A stretch of 64,000 nt of DNA from Gigaspora rosea. Its lineage: Eukaryota > Glomeromycota > Glomeromycetes > Diversisporales > Gigasporaceae. Every line of letters begins with the position of its first letter. Position 1 is the first letter of the stretch. Location: contig QKWP01000007.1 of NCBI GenBank assembly GCA_003550325.1, positions 664,343 to 728,342 of the forward strand, given 5' to 3'. The translations under genes and the position numbers were made by a program. Positions 36,085-46,852 of this stretch are shown here, in pieces. The notes under the pieces are model-generated. The model saw nothing but the letters and a program-made list of their open reading frames with translations. It did not search any database and had not been told where the DNA came from.

Positions 36085-36145
36085 TAATAGGATTTGAACT
36101 CTAGATCTGCTGCTTGGAAATAACAACCTAACAATTTTTTTAAAT
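36085..36145 (-). mobile_element. tRNA-like SINE head, decayed
   Basis: On the minus strand the B box is GTTCAAATC (36099-36091), after CCAAGCAGCAGATCTAGA. The A box is no longer recognisable. Confidence 0.4.
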
Positions 36146-36549
36146 TACTATATTTATTAATAATTATATTTTGTAACAGAATATTTGCAATAATATATTG
36201 TAAAAATTATGATAATTTTTTTTAGTATTAAGGTGAGATCTTGCTTCTAGACTTTATTTAGGTATATACTAATTTCAATTTTGGACCTTTAATGAAGGTT
36301 CTAAAGAGTTAGAACTAATTTGTCTATAATATAACCTACCAAAATATCTATATTTTCTGTACATATATTCAATCTAAATTTGCAAACTATTTATTTATTA
36401 ACAATACTTCTAGTATTGTTACTACCAAGTCTATATCTCAAGCCATTTTTTATAATACTGCTATAACCTGGCTCATACCTTTCTATTAGTAGATATAGTA
36501 GTAAAAACAAGTTTTACTATAACCATGGCCAATACAAGAGTTTTGCAAT

Positions 36550-36790
36550 TTGCTTTGATTTGGATCATATATTTGATCAACTTCAAATTCAAATTTAACT
36601 ATATTTGATTTTATCAATTCAAATATGGCCAAATTTAATTTGATTTTAACAAATATTTGATTTAATTTAAAAACTACTATTAAAAATTCAAACTCAAATT
36701 AAATCCAAAGTCAACTATCTAAACAAATTAAATCAAATCAGTATCAATTTGATTTGATCAAATTCAAATTGATCTAATATTTGATTTGTT
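36550..36790. repeat. TTTGATTTGAATTTGA low-complexity island
   Basis: Interspersed TTTGAT/ATCAAA words in both orientations form a self-complementary patch like those at 27480 and 28285. Confidence 0.5.
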
Positions 36791-37327
36791 TTGAAGTTGA
36801 GAAACACTAGTCAATACTAAGATCAGAGTATTGTTATTTAACTTTACAATTATCTGAGCAGTACCTATAATTTGTATTTTATACCTCATTTACAAATTTT
36901 TTCATACTTCTGATTCCTGGTAAAAGACCCAAAAGAGCATACTAAACCTGGTATAAGTATAGCCAGTACTTATTCTTTTTCTTAGTTTTTCTATCTAATG
37001 GCCTGGTTGATACACCTAGTTCCAAAGGTGTATTGTTATCTAAGTCACCTGCCTTATATTATCTATTTCCTTATTGTAGTACTATAGGAAGTTGTACTAT
37101 TTCTCTATTCAGGTTTTGCTAAGCAAGTTTCATTCTTTTTTTATATTTTCAGAATTTATATGCACTATTGGACTTATTTTTGGTTTGCACTATCTAGTAC
37201 AGTTTATATTACATAAATACCTTAGGGTTCCCAGCAGCTTACATGTCTGGTGTGCCCAAGTTACAGGTCTGCTAATCCGATGACAATTATGGTAATACAA
37301 ACGTAAATTTGAAATATTGTTACCAGT

Positions 37328-37388
37328 GAGATTCAAACTCTTGACCAGATGCTTGTAGGTAACAACTTGGTCACTTCTCTAAGTCACC
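37328..37388 (-). mobile_element. tRNA-like SINE head, best of three copies
   Basis: On the minus strand an A box TAGAGAAGTGA (37381-37371) and a B box GTTTGAATC (37337-37329) start 44 bp apart. GTTTGAATC differs from a canonical GTTCGAATC by one CpG to TpG change. The region between reads CCAAGTTGTTACCTACAAGC. It is tRNA-derived and not expected to be a functional tRNA. Confidence 0.5.
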
Positions 37389-37606
37389 ACATCTTAAAAA
37401 TTATATGATGCGCGCAGCCTAGTCGCATCAAATCATATTTATAGTGCTGAAATTTTTGCTGATTGGTTAAATTTTTTATATGTTTTTTATTTTTTTATAT
37501 TTGTCTGAAATTTTTAAAATGGCTTTTTTTTAAAAATTAAAATATTTCTTGATAAAAGCTTAAAACTAAATACATAGTTGAATAGAGCTTGTCAAATACT
37601 AATAAA

Positions 37607-37639
37607 ATAGATGGTGCTTAGCACCACCTATCGCACTAG
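37607..37639 (+). mobile_element. Helitron-like 3' terminus, second copy
   Basis: An 11-bp stem, ATAGATGGTGC against GCACCACCTAT with one mismatch and a TTA loop, is followed by CGCA, CTAG and T. The last 14 bases (CACCTATCGCACTAGT region) match the terminus at 13953. Confidence 0.55.
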
Positions 37640-38040
37640 TGTATTTTTAATTACCTTTTTAAAATCACTTATGAATATTTTACATTATGTGATTATATAG
37701 AAGTATATTATTTAATCACCTCTACATAATCACCAAAAAGTGGCAGTAAATTGGTGATTACATGTGAGCACGGACTGTATTTATCAGTTATATAAAAATT
37801 ATAATACATAATATGCAAAGATAATATTTAAATATTAAGATATAATACTAAGTATATAATTTTAGTAATTTTAATAAATAAAAATTTTAAATTACTAAAA
37901 ATTACTTTATAAAATATTAAATGTTACTATATAGTAATTACAATATTTTCAAACAATCGTTATTAGACGTCTAATATAATATTCAAAAAAAAACCTACAT
38001 TCGTAAAATTATTTTTCTTGTTTGTATATCGATAAAGTGC

Positions 38041-38280
38041 TACCGGATCAGTATGGAATGGTTAATGTACGTACGTACTTATGTATTAAAGTACGTACCA
38101 TACTGATTTGGTATAGTAATATCATTATTAAAGCAGATCCGTGTGGTATAGGAGTGTACGATACTACGTACGGATCTTCAATAATATCTAATAGCAGATA
38201 AGTATAGTACGGTTAGTATCGTACACCCCATACCATACGAATTTGGTCTCCTGCACCATACTGGTCTGCTGAAATTTCTC
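38041..38280. mobile_element. Foldback element with GTACGATACTA arms
   Basis: GATCCGTGTGGTATAGGAGT then GTACGATACTACGTACGG (38125-38175) pairs with inverted TTCGTATGGTATGGGGTGTA then CGATACTAACCGTAC (38200-38250). Outer CAGTATGG words occur at 38048 and inverted at about 38262. Confidence 0.55.
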
Positions 38281-38900
38281 GTCCATGACTCCGGTAGATT
38301 TGGGAAAAAGACTCCTTGAATTAGTAGATAATTTTACGTCTTACAGATCTCACTACAATCAATTTCTTCACACGATAAACCTAATGTTTTGCAAATTAAG
38401 ATTGCATGAGCAATAATATTTAACTTTCTATTATTCTCATAGCCATTTTTAAACAGCTATCCCTTGTAGTGTGTGAAGTTAAGTAAATTTCCTAGGAGTT
38501 TAGGAGGAAAAAGAAATAAATTTTTTGTTAAGTATTAGATCATCAATAGATAAGATATATTCGGTATTTAGAAAATTTTATTACAATTTATATCACATTT
38601 TTTGAAAAAATAAACATATAATATATTGTTATTGCAAATCAAAAACAAAACCAAATAATTAATAACAACTTTTACAAAAATGAATCTAATATTAATTTAG
38701 ACATTCAGACACTTAGACATAATTCAAGATTTCATGTCGAAAGCCGAAATATTTTAACATTACCTAAAAACAAATTAGACTAATAATGCTACCTAACTCA
38801 TTTTTTAGCTATTTTATTCTTATGTTTTATAAAAAATATAAAAGATTAAAGGCGATCATATAAATCATAGATAATGTTAAAATTGCTTGATAATTTAATC

Positions 38901-39365
38901 CTAAAAGGGTCCAAATAAATAATCTAAATTAGAAACAATAGAAGAAGAGGAATAATTGATAGGTAAAAAAAAAATGCTACTGAAGTTAACGGGTATGTTG
39001 TTATTTGGCATAACATAAATGGTATCAGTATATTCTTGACTGAGAAAGAAGTTGCTTTGAATTGGCTGAAACTCTTCGACAACGTAAGAGGGAGTAAATG
39101 TGCTAAATTGATATCCAGTTGAAGTCAATGAGTGTTCTTGTTCAATACTTGCGGTGTCGTCGAAGTTATTTTCAAAAACGTAAGTTGATTCATTGACCGT
39201 CCTCGGTCCTCGTTTTTTAACCGGCTTAATATAAATACACTCAAGGTTGTGTAATGCACAATTTGTGCAAGTAGTTCCTTCAGAACACTTCAAATGCCTT
39301 TTACGACAATTAGTACATGCGTTAGTCGCGTAACGGCCTCGCTTGGGTCGATTTTAACAAGGCAT
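38901..39365 (-). pseudogene. Zn2Cys6 fungal-type DNA-binding protein with stop at codon 4
   Basis: The minus-strand frame starts ATG at 39365-39363 and runs 154 codons, but codon 4 (39356-39354) is TAA. Downstream it continues as NRPKRGRYATNACTNC and carries a full Zn2Cys6 cluster, Cys17-x2-Cys20-x6-Cys27-x5-Cys33-x2-Cys36-x6-Cys43, followed by the KKRGPRT basic linker; the tail is Ser/Thr- and aromatic-rich. Such proteins bind DNA as nuclear transcription regulators. The finger is intact and spacing matches the gene at 44792, so the damage looks recent. A sequencing error, or translation from a non-ATG codon after the stop, cannot be excluded. Confidence 0.75.
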
Positions 39366-39566
39366 GGTCAATAAAGGTAGACAAAAAAAAAAAAGAAGAT
39401 AATTACTAATAATAACTAAATGTATGGTTAAAAATGATAACTTATTCAAAAAAAATTGAACATTGAAATATGATGAAAGACGAGAATATCCTTTTATATT
39501 TATAGAAAAAAGCTTTAATTACTGATTGTACCGAAATATGAATATTGGATATTAACGTTTAAATAT

Positions 39567-39830
39567 TATCAATTATACTTAGTCGATCAATCGATTAGTT
39601 ATAATATACTAAAAAATAACATAAATTAACTAATCGATTGAATCGATTGAATCGATTGACAACTAATAGTGAAATATAATTTTATACTTTGTTGATCAAT
39701 CGATTTAATCGATTTAATTTAATATATTAGTTGGTCGATCAATCGATTGACATCTGACTTTCTACAATTTACTATACCCAATCGATTAATCAATCGATTG
39801 ATTGTCAGCTATGATTGATCGTCAACTAAT
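39567..39830. repeat. Cluster of AATCGATTGA palindromic motifs
   Basis: About a dozen TCAATCGATT/AATCGATTGA words in both orientations lie about 200 bp upstream of the Zn2Cys6 pseudogene. They could be subterminal repeats of a hAT-like element or operator-like sites; the ends were not resolved. Confidence 0.5.
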
Positions 39831-40049
39831 ATTCCAAATTAATCAGAAATGCTCCCTTGTGATTACAAATGAATTGTATTTGCTAATGCAAAATGCCAAA
39901 TATTTTTTTTCAAGGCATATATCGTTTAATGCATTTGTGCGGTGAATTCCTAATAAATTTTTCCCACCCGAGTCAGATTACAAAGAAGCTTGTAATTTTC
40001 GATCTGCATCACTTACTAATAGTTCGTTGTATGGATTCATTGATTCATT

Positions 40050-40320
40050 TTTATCGAGTATATAGTAAAGTAGTACGGGCCGCGTATAGTACAGTAGTAG
40101 TACAGTACGCAAAAATTTTTTTAGAATATTCTAGAACAAATCACAAAACTATTCATATCTTAAATTTCCCTTATGAAACTGCCTTTTATTTTCTAAGCAA
40201 ACTTATTCCTTGCAAAATTTTGTATATAGGTAGTTTATATATCATATGCGTACTATACGTATTTCACATACTATACACACTATACAACTATACGTACTGT
40301 ACGTACTGTACGCTAAAAAA
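40050..40320. mobile_element. GTACGTACTGTACG-rich element with shared core
   Basis: GTAGTACGGGCCGCGTATAG then TACAGTACGC at left is loosely mirrored by GTACTGTACGTACTGTACGC at right. CTTATTCCTTGCAAAATTTT lies in between (about 40200). The 174-codon open frame through here is an artefact of this repeat structure. Confidence 0.45.
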
Positions 40321-40376
40321 ATTCAGACATCATATAAATGGCACATCACTAAGTACGGTACGGAAACGTAAATTAG

Positions 40377-40589
40377 GACGGACGTGTAGTAATCATGATA
40401 ATACGTACGGTTTGTAAAAGAAACATTTGTCCGGCTAAAGTTACTTTTCCTACTAACCCCAACTCAAAAAAAGGACAATACTAGCGCTTACCCTAACTTC
40501 AATCATTATAAGATTACATATAAAAATTGAATTTTGCAAGTCTATATTAACCGTACGTACGATCAACATTTAGTATAACGTATGTCCGT
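40377..40589. mobile_element. MITE with GGACGGAC ends
   Basis: GGACGGACGTGTAGTAATCA and inverted GGACGGACATACGTTATAC, both followed by a TACGTACGGTT word, define about 213 bp. The interior has CTTACCCTAACTTC and GAATTTTGCAAG, related to the shared core. Confidence 0.6.
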
Positions 40590-41228
40590 CCGAATCTGTA
40601 CTGCCGTAAAAAATGCCTTAGTATGATCTGCAAATAACACAAATCTATTTTCACGATGATATACTCTAATTTTATTGCATAGCTTATTTTAATACGCCAA
40701 TAGCTTGGCCGAAATTTTATGTCATAAAGATATGAAATTATTAAAGACAATAATGTCACTTTAACTCGCTAAAATATCTAATTCCTTTTATATATTTAAC
40801 TTTCATTCACGACAAAAATATATCACGTGAAATTTTGTGCGATTTTGCAGATCTTCGGCTTTTTAAGTGTATACGTTTCCTAATTTATCCATACCCCAAG
40901 AAAACGGCTGCTTTTCCACTTGCATTTGGCCTCTTTCTCTCCTAATTGTATGATAGGGCTCTTTTCTTTGACTTTAGCATTTAAGATTATTAGCTCTGAT
41001 TTCTTTTGGATTAACTTCTATATCAGTAATTAGATAAAACTCTTTGGCCGTGTTTGCTGCATCATATTGTCGTGTCTCGAAAACTTCGATGGACAACTCA
41101 GCATTTTGCACGAAAAATTGGTTCACCGGTATGTATCTTGTTTTGGCAAGCTAGATGACCGCTATTTAAGTATTAATGTTGAAGACGCATTATTAAAGAT
41201 AACTGATATCAAATATAAAGAAAAGGTT

Positions 41229-41602
41229 TAGGCCATGCAAAGTTGATTTTTCGTTTTGCATTACATGGAATCTGATAACTTGGCTCGGTCGGTAGGGTTT
41301 TTTTAATTTACTGTAAATTAATAGAATAATATTCATACCTAAGGCTACGCAAAGTTACTTTTTCATTTTGGACAACAAGGAATTAAAAAATTGGGTCTGC
41401 AGTCATATTTTTTCCGTAGTCTATCGACTATTACAGGGAATTAAGGTCACATCGTGTGATACCGATGAAAATAGCGGAAAAAAATAAATGCCAAAAATCG
41501 AACAGTTGGCACAATTGGAATCTAAAAAAAAAATTTTTTTTCTGTTTTGAAAAAATGGGTCGGCGGGTAATGCAAACGAAAAAGCAACCTTGCGTGGCCT
41601 TA
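41229..41602. mobile_element. GGCCAYGCAAAG-family foldback pair
   Basis: TTAGGCCATGCAAAGTTGAT at left and inverted CCTTGCGTGGCCTTA at right enclose a second internal start TAAGGCTACGCAAAGTTAC (41341). This is the same two-unit layout as at 3162-3497. Confidence 0.6.
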
Positions 41603-42249
41603 AATACCCATATTAATGTTTTAATGTATTGTGTGTTGAACGAATCAATATTTTAAAAAAAATAATAATATTTGCAACTTTTAAATTAGAATAAGTATCG
41701 AGTTTTAGATGCATATAAACATTATAACTTAATAATTTGTATCTTGCGCAAAACATGGATTATCTAATAATAAATCATTAAATTGCTTAAAATTTCCTTC
41801 CATAAAATGATCATTCGTACATATATTTTTGATTATTATAATGGATGTTCCAAAATAACGCTGCCAGACATTAGCATTCTATGACAGAAATACTGTAATC
41901 TTGTAAAGGATTCGAGCATTAGATCGAATTTACGTATTATTGAACAGCAGTGGAGGTGCAATGGAAATTCTGTAGCATAGTCAAAATTTAAATATCTTGA
42001 GTTTTTAACATATTTGAATAGAGATTAAAAGCCGTTTAATTGTTCTCGGCTGTATTAGACAAATATTGGTAGAAAAAATTCATTATATTTGAGTTCTTTT
42101 TTAGCTTAGCAGGATTCAATGTTCGATTAAACATCTACGTAAAAAGTAATCTCGTGGTTCTTGCTTAATTTCTGCGAATGTATCTATTAAGATAATCCAA
42201 AGTTCGTCTAACCGACTTACAAAACAATTAATTCAGTAAATCTCGCCTT

Positions 42250-42570
42250 AACAACTTTAGTATCAGGTTTTAGTCCACTCAGGAGGTTGTGCTGGTGGAA
42301 ATTGAATTAAACGTGTTCCTTGCATCATAAGATCATTAACATTCCACAGGTTTAAAAATAATCGATTTATTTCCGTAAAAGTATTAAGTCTTTACGGATC
42401 AAGATTGATCTCGCAATTACATTAAGTTCACGGTTATTTTCATGTCCATCTTTTGGTGGATATTCTTCTGGTGCATATCATTAGATTTTCTTGGTGGGAA
42501 CGGTACAAATTTCTTGTATGAAATTAGTTCCTTGATTATTTCATAACTTTTTTCCAAAACAGTTTATGCA
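42250..42570 (-). pseudogene. Decayed coding remnant, family not recognised
   Basis: Minus-strand translation gives protein-like patches such as VNDLMMQGTRLIQFPPAQPP, and separately a KKFVPF patch, in different frames with stops between. Composition is less A+T-biased than the surroundings. I do not recognise the parent gene, and the boundaries are approximate. Confidence 0.3.
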
Positions 42571-42646
42571 TAGTTAATAGTATGGGTCATCCAGAAAGAA
42601 ATTGAAAAACAGAGATTGGCAAATTACTAGCCCAAGGACCGTCCCA

Positions 42647-43064
42647 AATTAGGAAATGTCGGGATGATCGTTACACAATTCATTAAAGCTTTTTTTATAC
42701 AGTTTACAATACTCTTTTCGTGAGGTCATCGTGGCTTACTCGCATTATAAACCGTGATCAATTATTATACAAAATTTGTAGCTTTCGTATCGTGCTTTAA
42801 CAAAATGTGGGATTCAAGAGGATTCACCGGATATTTATATTGCGATTTCTGGATTTTATTTAATATATATGTTATAATAAATATCCGGTGAATCCTCATG
42901 AATCCCACTATTTTATTAAAGTATGATACGAAAGCTACTGTATAACAATTTGATCACGTTTCATAAAGCGAATAAGCCACGCTGACCTCACGAAAGGATT
43001 ATTGTAAACTATATAAAAAACTTTAATGAATTGTGTAACGATCATCCCGGCTATTTCCTAATTT
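42647..43064. mobile_element. Long foldback element (arms about 190 bp)
   Basis: AATTAGGAAATGTCGGGATG and inverted AATTAGGAAATAGCCGGGAT begin arms that stay paired through GATCGTTACACAATTCATTA and AGCTTTCGTATC to the inner AATCCTCTTG and ATCCGGTGAATCC. The centre is near 42858. No coding capacity is visible. Confidence 0.75.
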
Positions 43065-43377
43065 CCATAATGAATAAGAAGTCGCTGTGCAAAGTATCTT
43101 GAAAGAATTCTACCTAGGTAATAATAGCTCTGAGCAACTTTGACGGAGATGAAAGTTGGGCCCAATATAATAGCATAAAAAAGGCAATGGGCCCTCCTAA
43201 GCTGAAAAAGAATCCATTCAGCCTTCGCTTGAAAATCTTTACATATAAAAGACCATTTCTTACAACTTAGGATTAAATTAATAGGATGTTTAATAAATTC
43301 ATAAGGATTTATCATAGTTTAATCAGGTAATTCATGCTGAAAATAATTTGTCTTTGGAGGTGAATTAGATTATTTTG

Positions 43378-43641
43378 ACCGTCAAAATTTCACTATCTCG
43401 TGATTTTTGGTCAATAAAATAACGAGAGCAGGTGTAACGTAAGACAAGCGGAAGATCAAAGCAAAACGTTCGCTTTTCAAATTTGAATAAGAAATCTCCT
43501 TTCGCGCTCTAACAAAAAATTCCTTGAGCAATTCTACTACATGTTTTGCTAACATCAAGCCCTATAGGAACCCTAGCACTAACTTAAAACGATCTTGGAA
43601 ATTTTTTGGGCATAGTCACGTGTTAGTGAAAAAGTGACGGC
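43378..43641. mobile_element. Core-module MITE, copy 1 (pair with 47937-48200)
   Basis: CCGTCAAAATTTCACTATCT and inverted CCGTCACTTTTTCACTAACA mark the ends. The interior follows the 47937 copy closely: AAAACGTTCGCTTTTCAAA, GCTCTAACAAAAAATTCCTT, and GCTAACATCAAGCCCTATAG. Confidence 0.7.
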
Positions 43642-43754
43642 GATCCTGGGGAAGATGGAAGATGCTAGGATATTTCTTTCATAAATCTATATAATTTGTA
43701 CACTTCATGCTGAATTAAGCAATAATTATGATTTATCAGCCAGGAAATAAAAAA

Positions 43755-43858
43755 TTAGGTATCGGCTAACCGGTCAGCTAAGCCGTTATAGTCGACTACA
43801 TCGACTACGGCTATAGCTGATCGGCTAGCCGACTATTAGCTGACCGAACCCATCCCTA
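43755..43858. mobile_element. CGGCTA/TAGCCG palindromic element
   Basis: GTATCGGCTAACCGGTCAGC and GCTGATCGGCTAGCCGACTA words form a dense foldback ending GAACCCATCCCTAG; its complement CTAGGGATGGG is a hAT-like start. No clear target duplication was seen. Confidence 0.45.
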
Positions 43859-44675
43859 GTTATTTGGCATTTGATAGTCATATTGTGATGAATATGATAA
43901 GATTGGTAGTATTAAAAATGAAATGATCTTAAAGAAACAGGAGCTTGAGAGTGCATTTCAAACGATTGTGGTGATTGAAACATGAGCATAAAGGTAAAAT
44001 GTGAAGGAGATGATTCGATCTGTTGACCGCTGAATTCTAAATTCATATCACATAAATGCATTGTCACTTAAAACCTTGGGCTGTTAATCAAATTTCATAA
44101 AACCGATTATGCATAATTTCATATTTTAGTATAAAAACTTGTGGTAATTGCAAATATAATTGCCGAATGCTACATTATATAGTATATTTTTGTAATTCAC
44201 CCGAGAATTAATATCATTTTCTTTAATTTATCATTGATGGGATTAGATCATGTTAACTATATAATAGAATAATTATATAATAATATCAAATATAATTAAT
44301 TTATAATAATGTAAATTACATTCGGTATAAATTTAGAAAAGTCTTAGATATCACCAAGTTAACGAATTATTTATTTGTAAAAATTCTAGGCAAAGTGATT
44401 GATCTCTTCTAAATCACCTAGATTGAATAAATTATTTTAATCAATTTACTCCGAATATAGCGAATATACAGTAACCTACACATATTTTAATGCTATAGTT
44501 CAAAAATAACAATAAAATTTTATAAATATTCGGTTTAATCATATTTATTACATTTATTCCCCTTGTTTTCCCAAAAAAAAAGAAGGTTTGTGCTGGATAT
44601 TTAAAAGATATTACGCTATTTTTTATTTTTTTTTTTATAAAAGGTCCACATCATGACAGGAAAAAGAACAAAACC

Positions 44676-44690
44676 AAACCATATATAATA
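44676..44690 (+). promoter_or_regulatory. Candidate TATA box of the Zn2Cys6 gene
   Basis: CATATATAATAC lies about 105 bp upstream of the start codon at 44792, in an A+T-rich context that limits confidence. Confidence 0.35.
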
Positions 44691-44791
44691 CTCTTAATAT
44701 TCTCATTTTTCTTGAAACCTGTTTTCAGAACAATTTCAAAAAGAATTTATAATAAACTAAAACTATCGCAATTAAAGCTCTTACAATAAAA

Positions 44792-46202
44792 ATGTCTACT
44801 TTAGCGACATCCGCTATCGATGCTAGTCACCTTGGTTCATATAATGGAAATGCTTCAGAGAGCTCTCAAATGTCAACTTTACAAGACCTATTACAGGTTG
44901 GATTTGCACAACGATCTGGAAGTCATCACTATTTTTCGCCCATTAGTCACAGTAGAACACCTACACCTATTGTGCCCACAAATTCTACAATGTTACATTA
45001 TAATAACCATCATGCGAGTCCCAAACTAGTTGATAGTGATGAATTAAGATCTTACGAAGATGAAATGCTAAAATATTATTGTTCCCAACCCATTATATCA
45101 GCATCAAATACATTAGATGCTATTATGACAAGTAATGTGTCTGCACCTGAGGCAATGAAAATTGATAATAAAATTCCCGATTGGTATATTATCAATGAAA
45201 GTTATACTGGCCCTTTTGAAACTGAGATAATGTCTTTTAAAGGTAATTCTAATTTTTGTTGCGAATGTATGCAATTCGTTATGTATATCGCGTTATCTTT
45301 TAACATTGTTAATATTATAACATTATCAACATTGCAAACATTATCAACATCATCAACTTCAACCGTTTTTAATATTATCAACATTGTCAAATTATCAAAA
45401 TTGTCAACATTGTCAACATTGTCAACATTGTCAACATTTCAACATTATTAACATTAATGTATGTCGCGTTACCTTCTAACATTGTCAACATCGTCAACAT
45501 TTGTCAACATTACCAAAATTGTCAACATTATCAACATTGCCAACATTATTTTCAACATTGTCAAACATTTTTAACATTAACAATATTTCAACATTGTCAA
45601 CATTGTCGATATTATTAATATTATCGACTGTCATACTTATAGAACAAGAGAAAATTTCTGAAGTGTTGCCTATCATCTGTTTCGATACTACCAAGATTCC
45701 TTTTACTATTTCGGATCAATTTTCCAGAACAATTCCCGACAGCATAAACTCTCCTGAACCATTACAGAATTTTTACCAATTATACTCTAATGCTTCTTTC
45801 ACAAACATTCCTAAGTACCAAGACGATTCTCAACATTTTCGGAAGGCTGGAAAAGATGCTCAACAACGACGACAACGAAGTCCATACGTGACTAAGGCAT
45901 GTACGAATTGTCGACAAAAACATGCAAAATGCTCTGGAAAAGCAATTTGTAAATATTGTATGCTACATAATCTTGAGTGTATCTTTATTGATTCGGGTAA
46001 AAAGCGCGGACCAAGAACAAAACGCGGATTAAGAACTAATAGTATACGCTTTGAAGCAAATTATATTAGTAACGGTTCTGAAATTACTTTTGATGAAATT
46101 TCTATGTCGTTTGTGCCCTCTAATATTTTACAGAGCTATGCACTAACTTCTTCGTATAATAACGACATTACTTTCTACTCTGATTCCTATAGTGAACTTT
46201 AA
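44792..46202 (+). CDS. Zn2Cys6 fungal-type transcription regulator (two exons)
   Basis: Exon 1 is 44792-45242 and exon 2 is 45643-46202; the 400-bp intron is GT-AG (AAAG|GTAATT, TTATAG|AACAAG). Joined, the frame is open for 336 residues. Exon 1 encodes a Ser/Thr/His-rich, low-complexity region. Exon 2 carries a basic QQRRQR stretch, then a complete cluster in the spacing Cys-x2-Cys-x6-Cys-x5-Cys-x2-Cys-x6-Cys (from 45900), then KKRGPRTKRG, and a Ser/Tyr-rich tail. The cluster binds two zinc ions and DNA; the protein is expected to act in the nucleus, targets unknown. The finger lies C-terminally, unlike the N-terminal finger of its relative at 38901. A minisatellite fills most of the intron; retaining the intron would add Ser-Thr-Leu repeats and end at a stop at 45449-45451. 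Confidence 0.8.
45300..45610. repeat. Intronic minisatellite, 9-bp unit TCAACATTG
   Basis: The unit is repeated with variants at about 45325-45445 and 45480-45610, almost wholly inside the intron of the Zn2Cys6 gene. Because the unit is three codons long and stop-free in several frames, it produces open frames on both strands. Confidence 0.8.
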
Positions 46203-46600
46203 AGTACCTATTCAAGGATCGTTTTCTTTCTTTATTAAACATGCTAATAACACTGCTATATTATACAGAGCAATCATTTTAAATTGCATTAACTAATATT
46301 TTTGTCAGTAGCAATCTTTAATTTAATTCATTTCCGGTGTTAAAGGGTCTAAAAAATTAAGTTAAATATTAATATAGCTATTTTAAGAGTATTTATATTT
46401 AGAGCTTAAAAATTTATTTGTTTATTTTTTCTTTCAACATCTTTGTAGACAATTTCAAATCTATTTTATTTTTATTTTTTTTTTTACGAAGGTAATTTTT
46501 TTTTATTATGTTGAATTGTTAGATGTTTTACATAATAAGCTCCATCATTGCGAATAAAAAATTCATATAAAAATTGACATCTATTAGCGCAAAACATTAT
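46203..46600. other. 3' flank of the Zn2Cys6 gene, no gene seen
   Basis: The stretch is A+T-rich with several T runs. No further coding features were found. Confidence 0.45.
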
Positions 46601-46603
46601 TTT

Positions 46604-46852
46604 GAGAGATTTGCCAATTTATACTCTTGAAGCAAAGCATGGAAATCTATATTAAAAATAGTCAAATATTGTTTCAAAAATTGACCATTAGATCTAATAA
46701 AATTCTTTTATAATATAATATATACCTTCTAATAACTCATAATTAACACTATTATATATATTTCGTTTTTTCCATTTAATCCGTTTGTATAAAGGTTCTT
46801 TAATCTTTTCTAAAGGCAATGATGGTAATACATGCCACACAGCCATAACTAG
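46604..46852 (-). pseudogene. Decayed coding remnant, family not recognised
   Basis: On the minus strand two protein-like patches, VLPSLPLEKIKEPLYKRIKW and RSNGQFLKQYLTIFNIDFHA, lie in neighbouring frames joined by one apparent frameshift near 46700. No domain is recognised. Confidence 0.3.

Noticed and set aside
37328..37388. Functional tRNA gene
   Set aside because: The A and B boxes are present but the acceptor stem and a clean cloverleaf are not, and two decayed relatives lie nearby; SINE origin is more likely.
39893..40417. 174-codon plus-strand open frame
   Set aside because: It crosses the GTACGTACTGTACG foldback element, is rich in Tyr/Ile/Cys from repeat codons, and shows no domain or splice context.
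45202..45694. Minus-strand open frames rich in NVDNVDN
   Set aside because: Products of the intronic TCAACATTG minisatellite.
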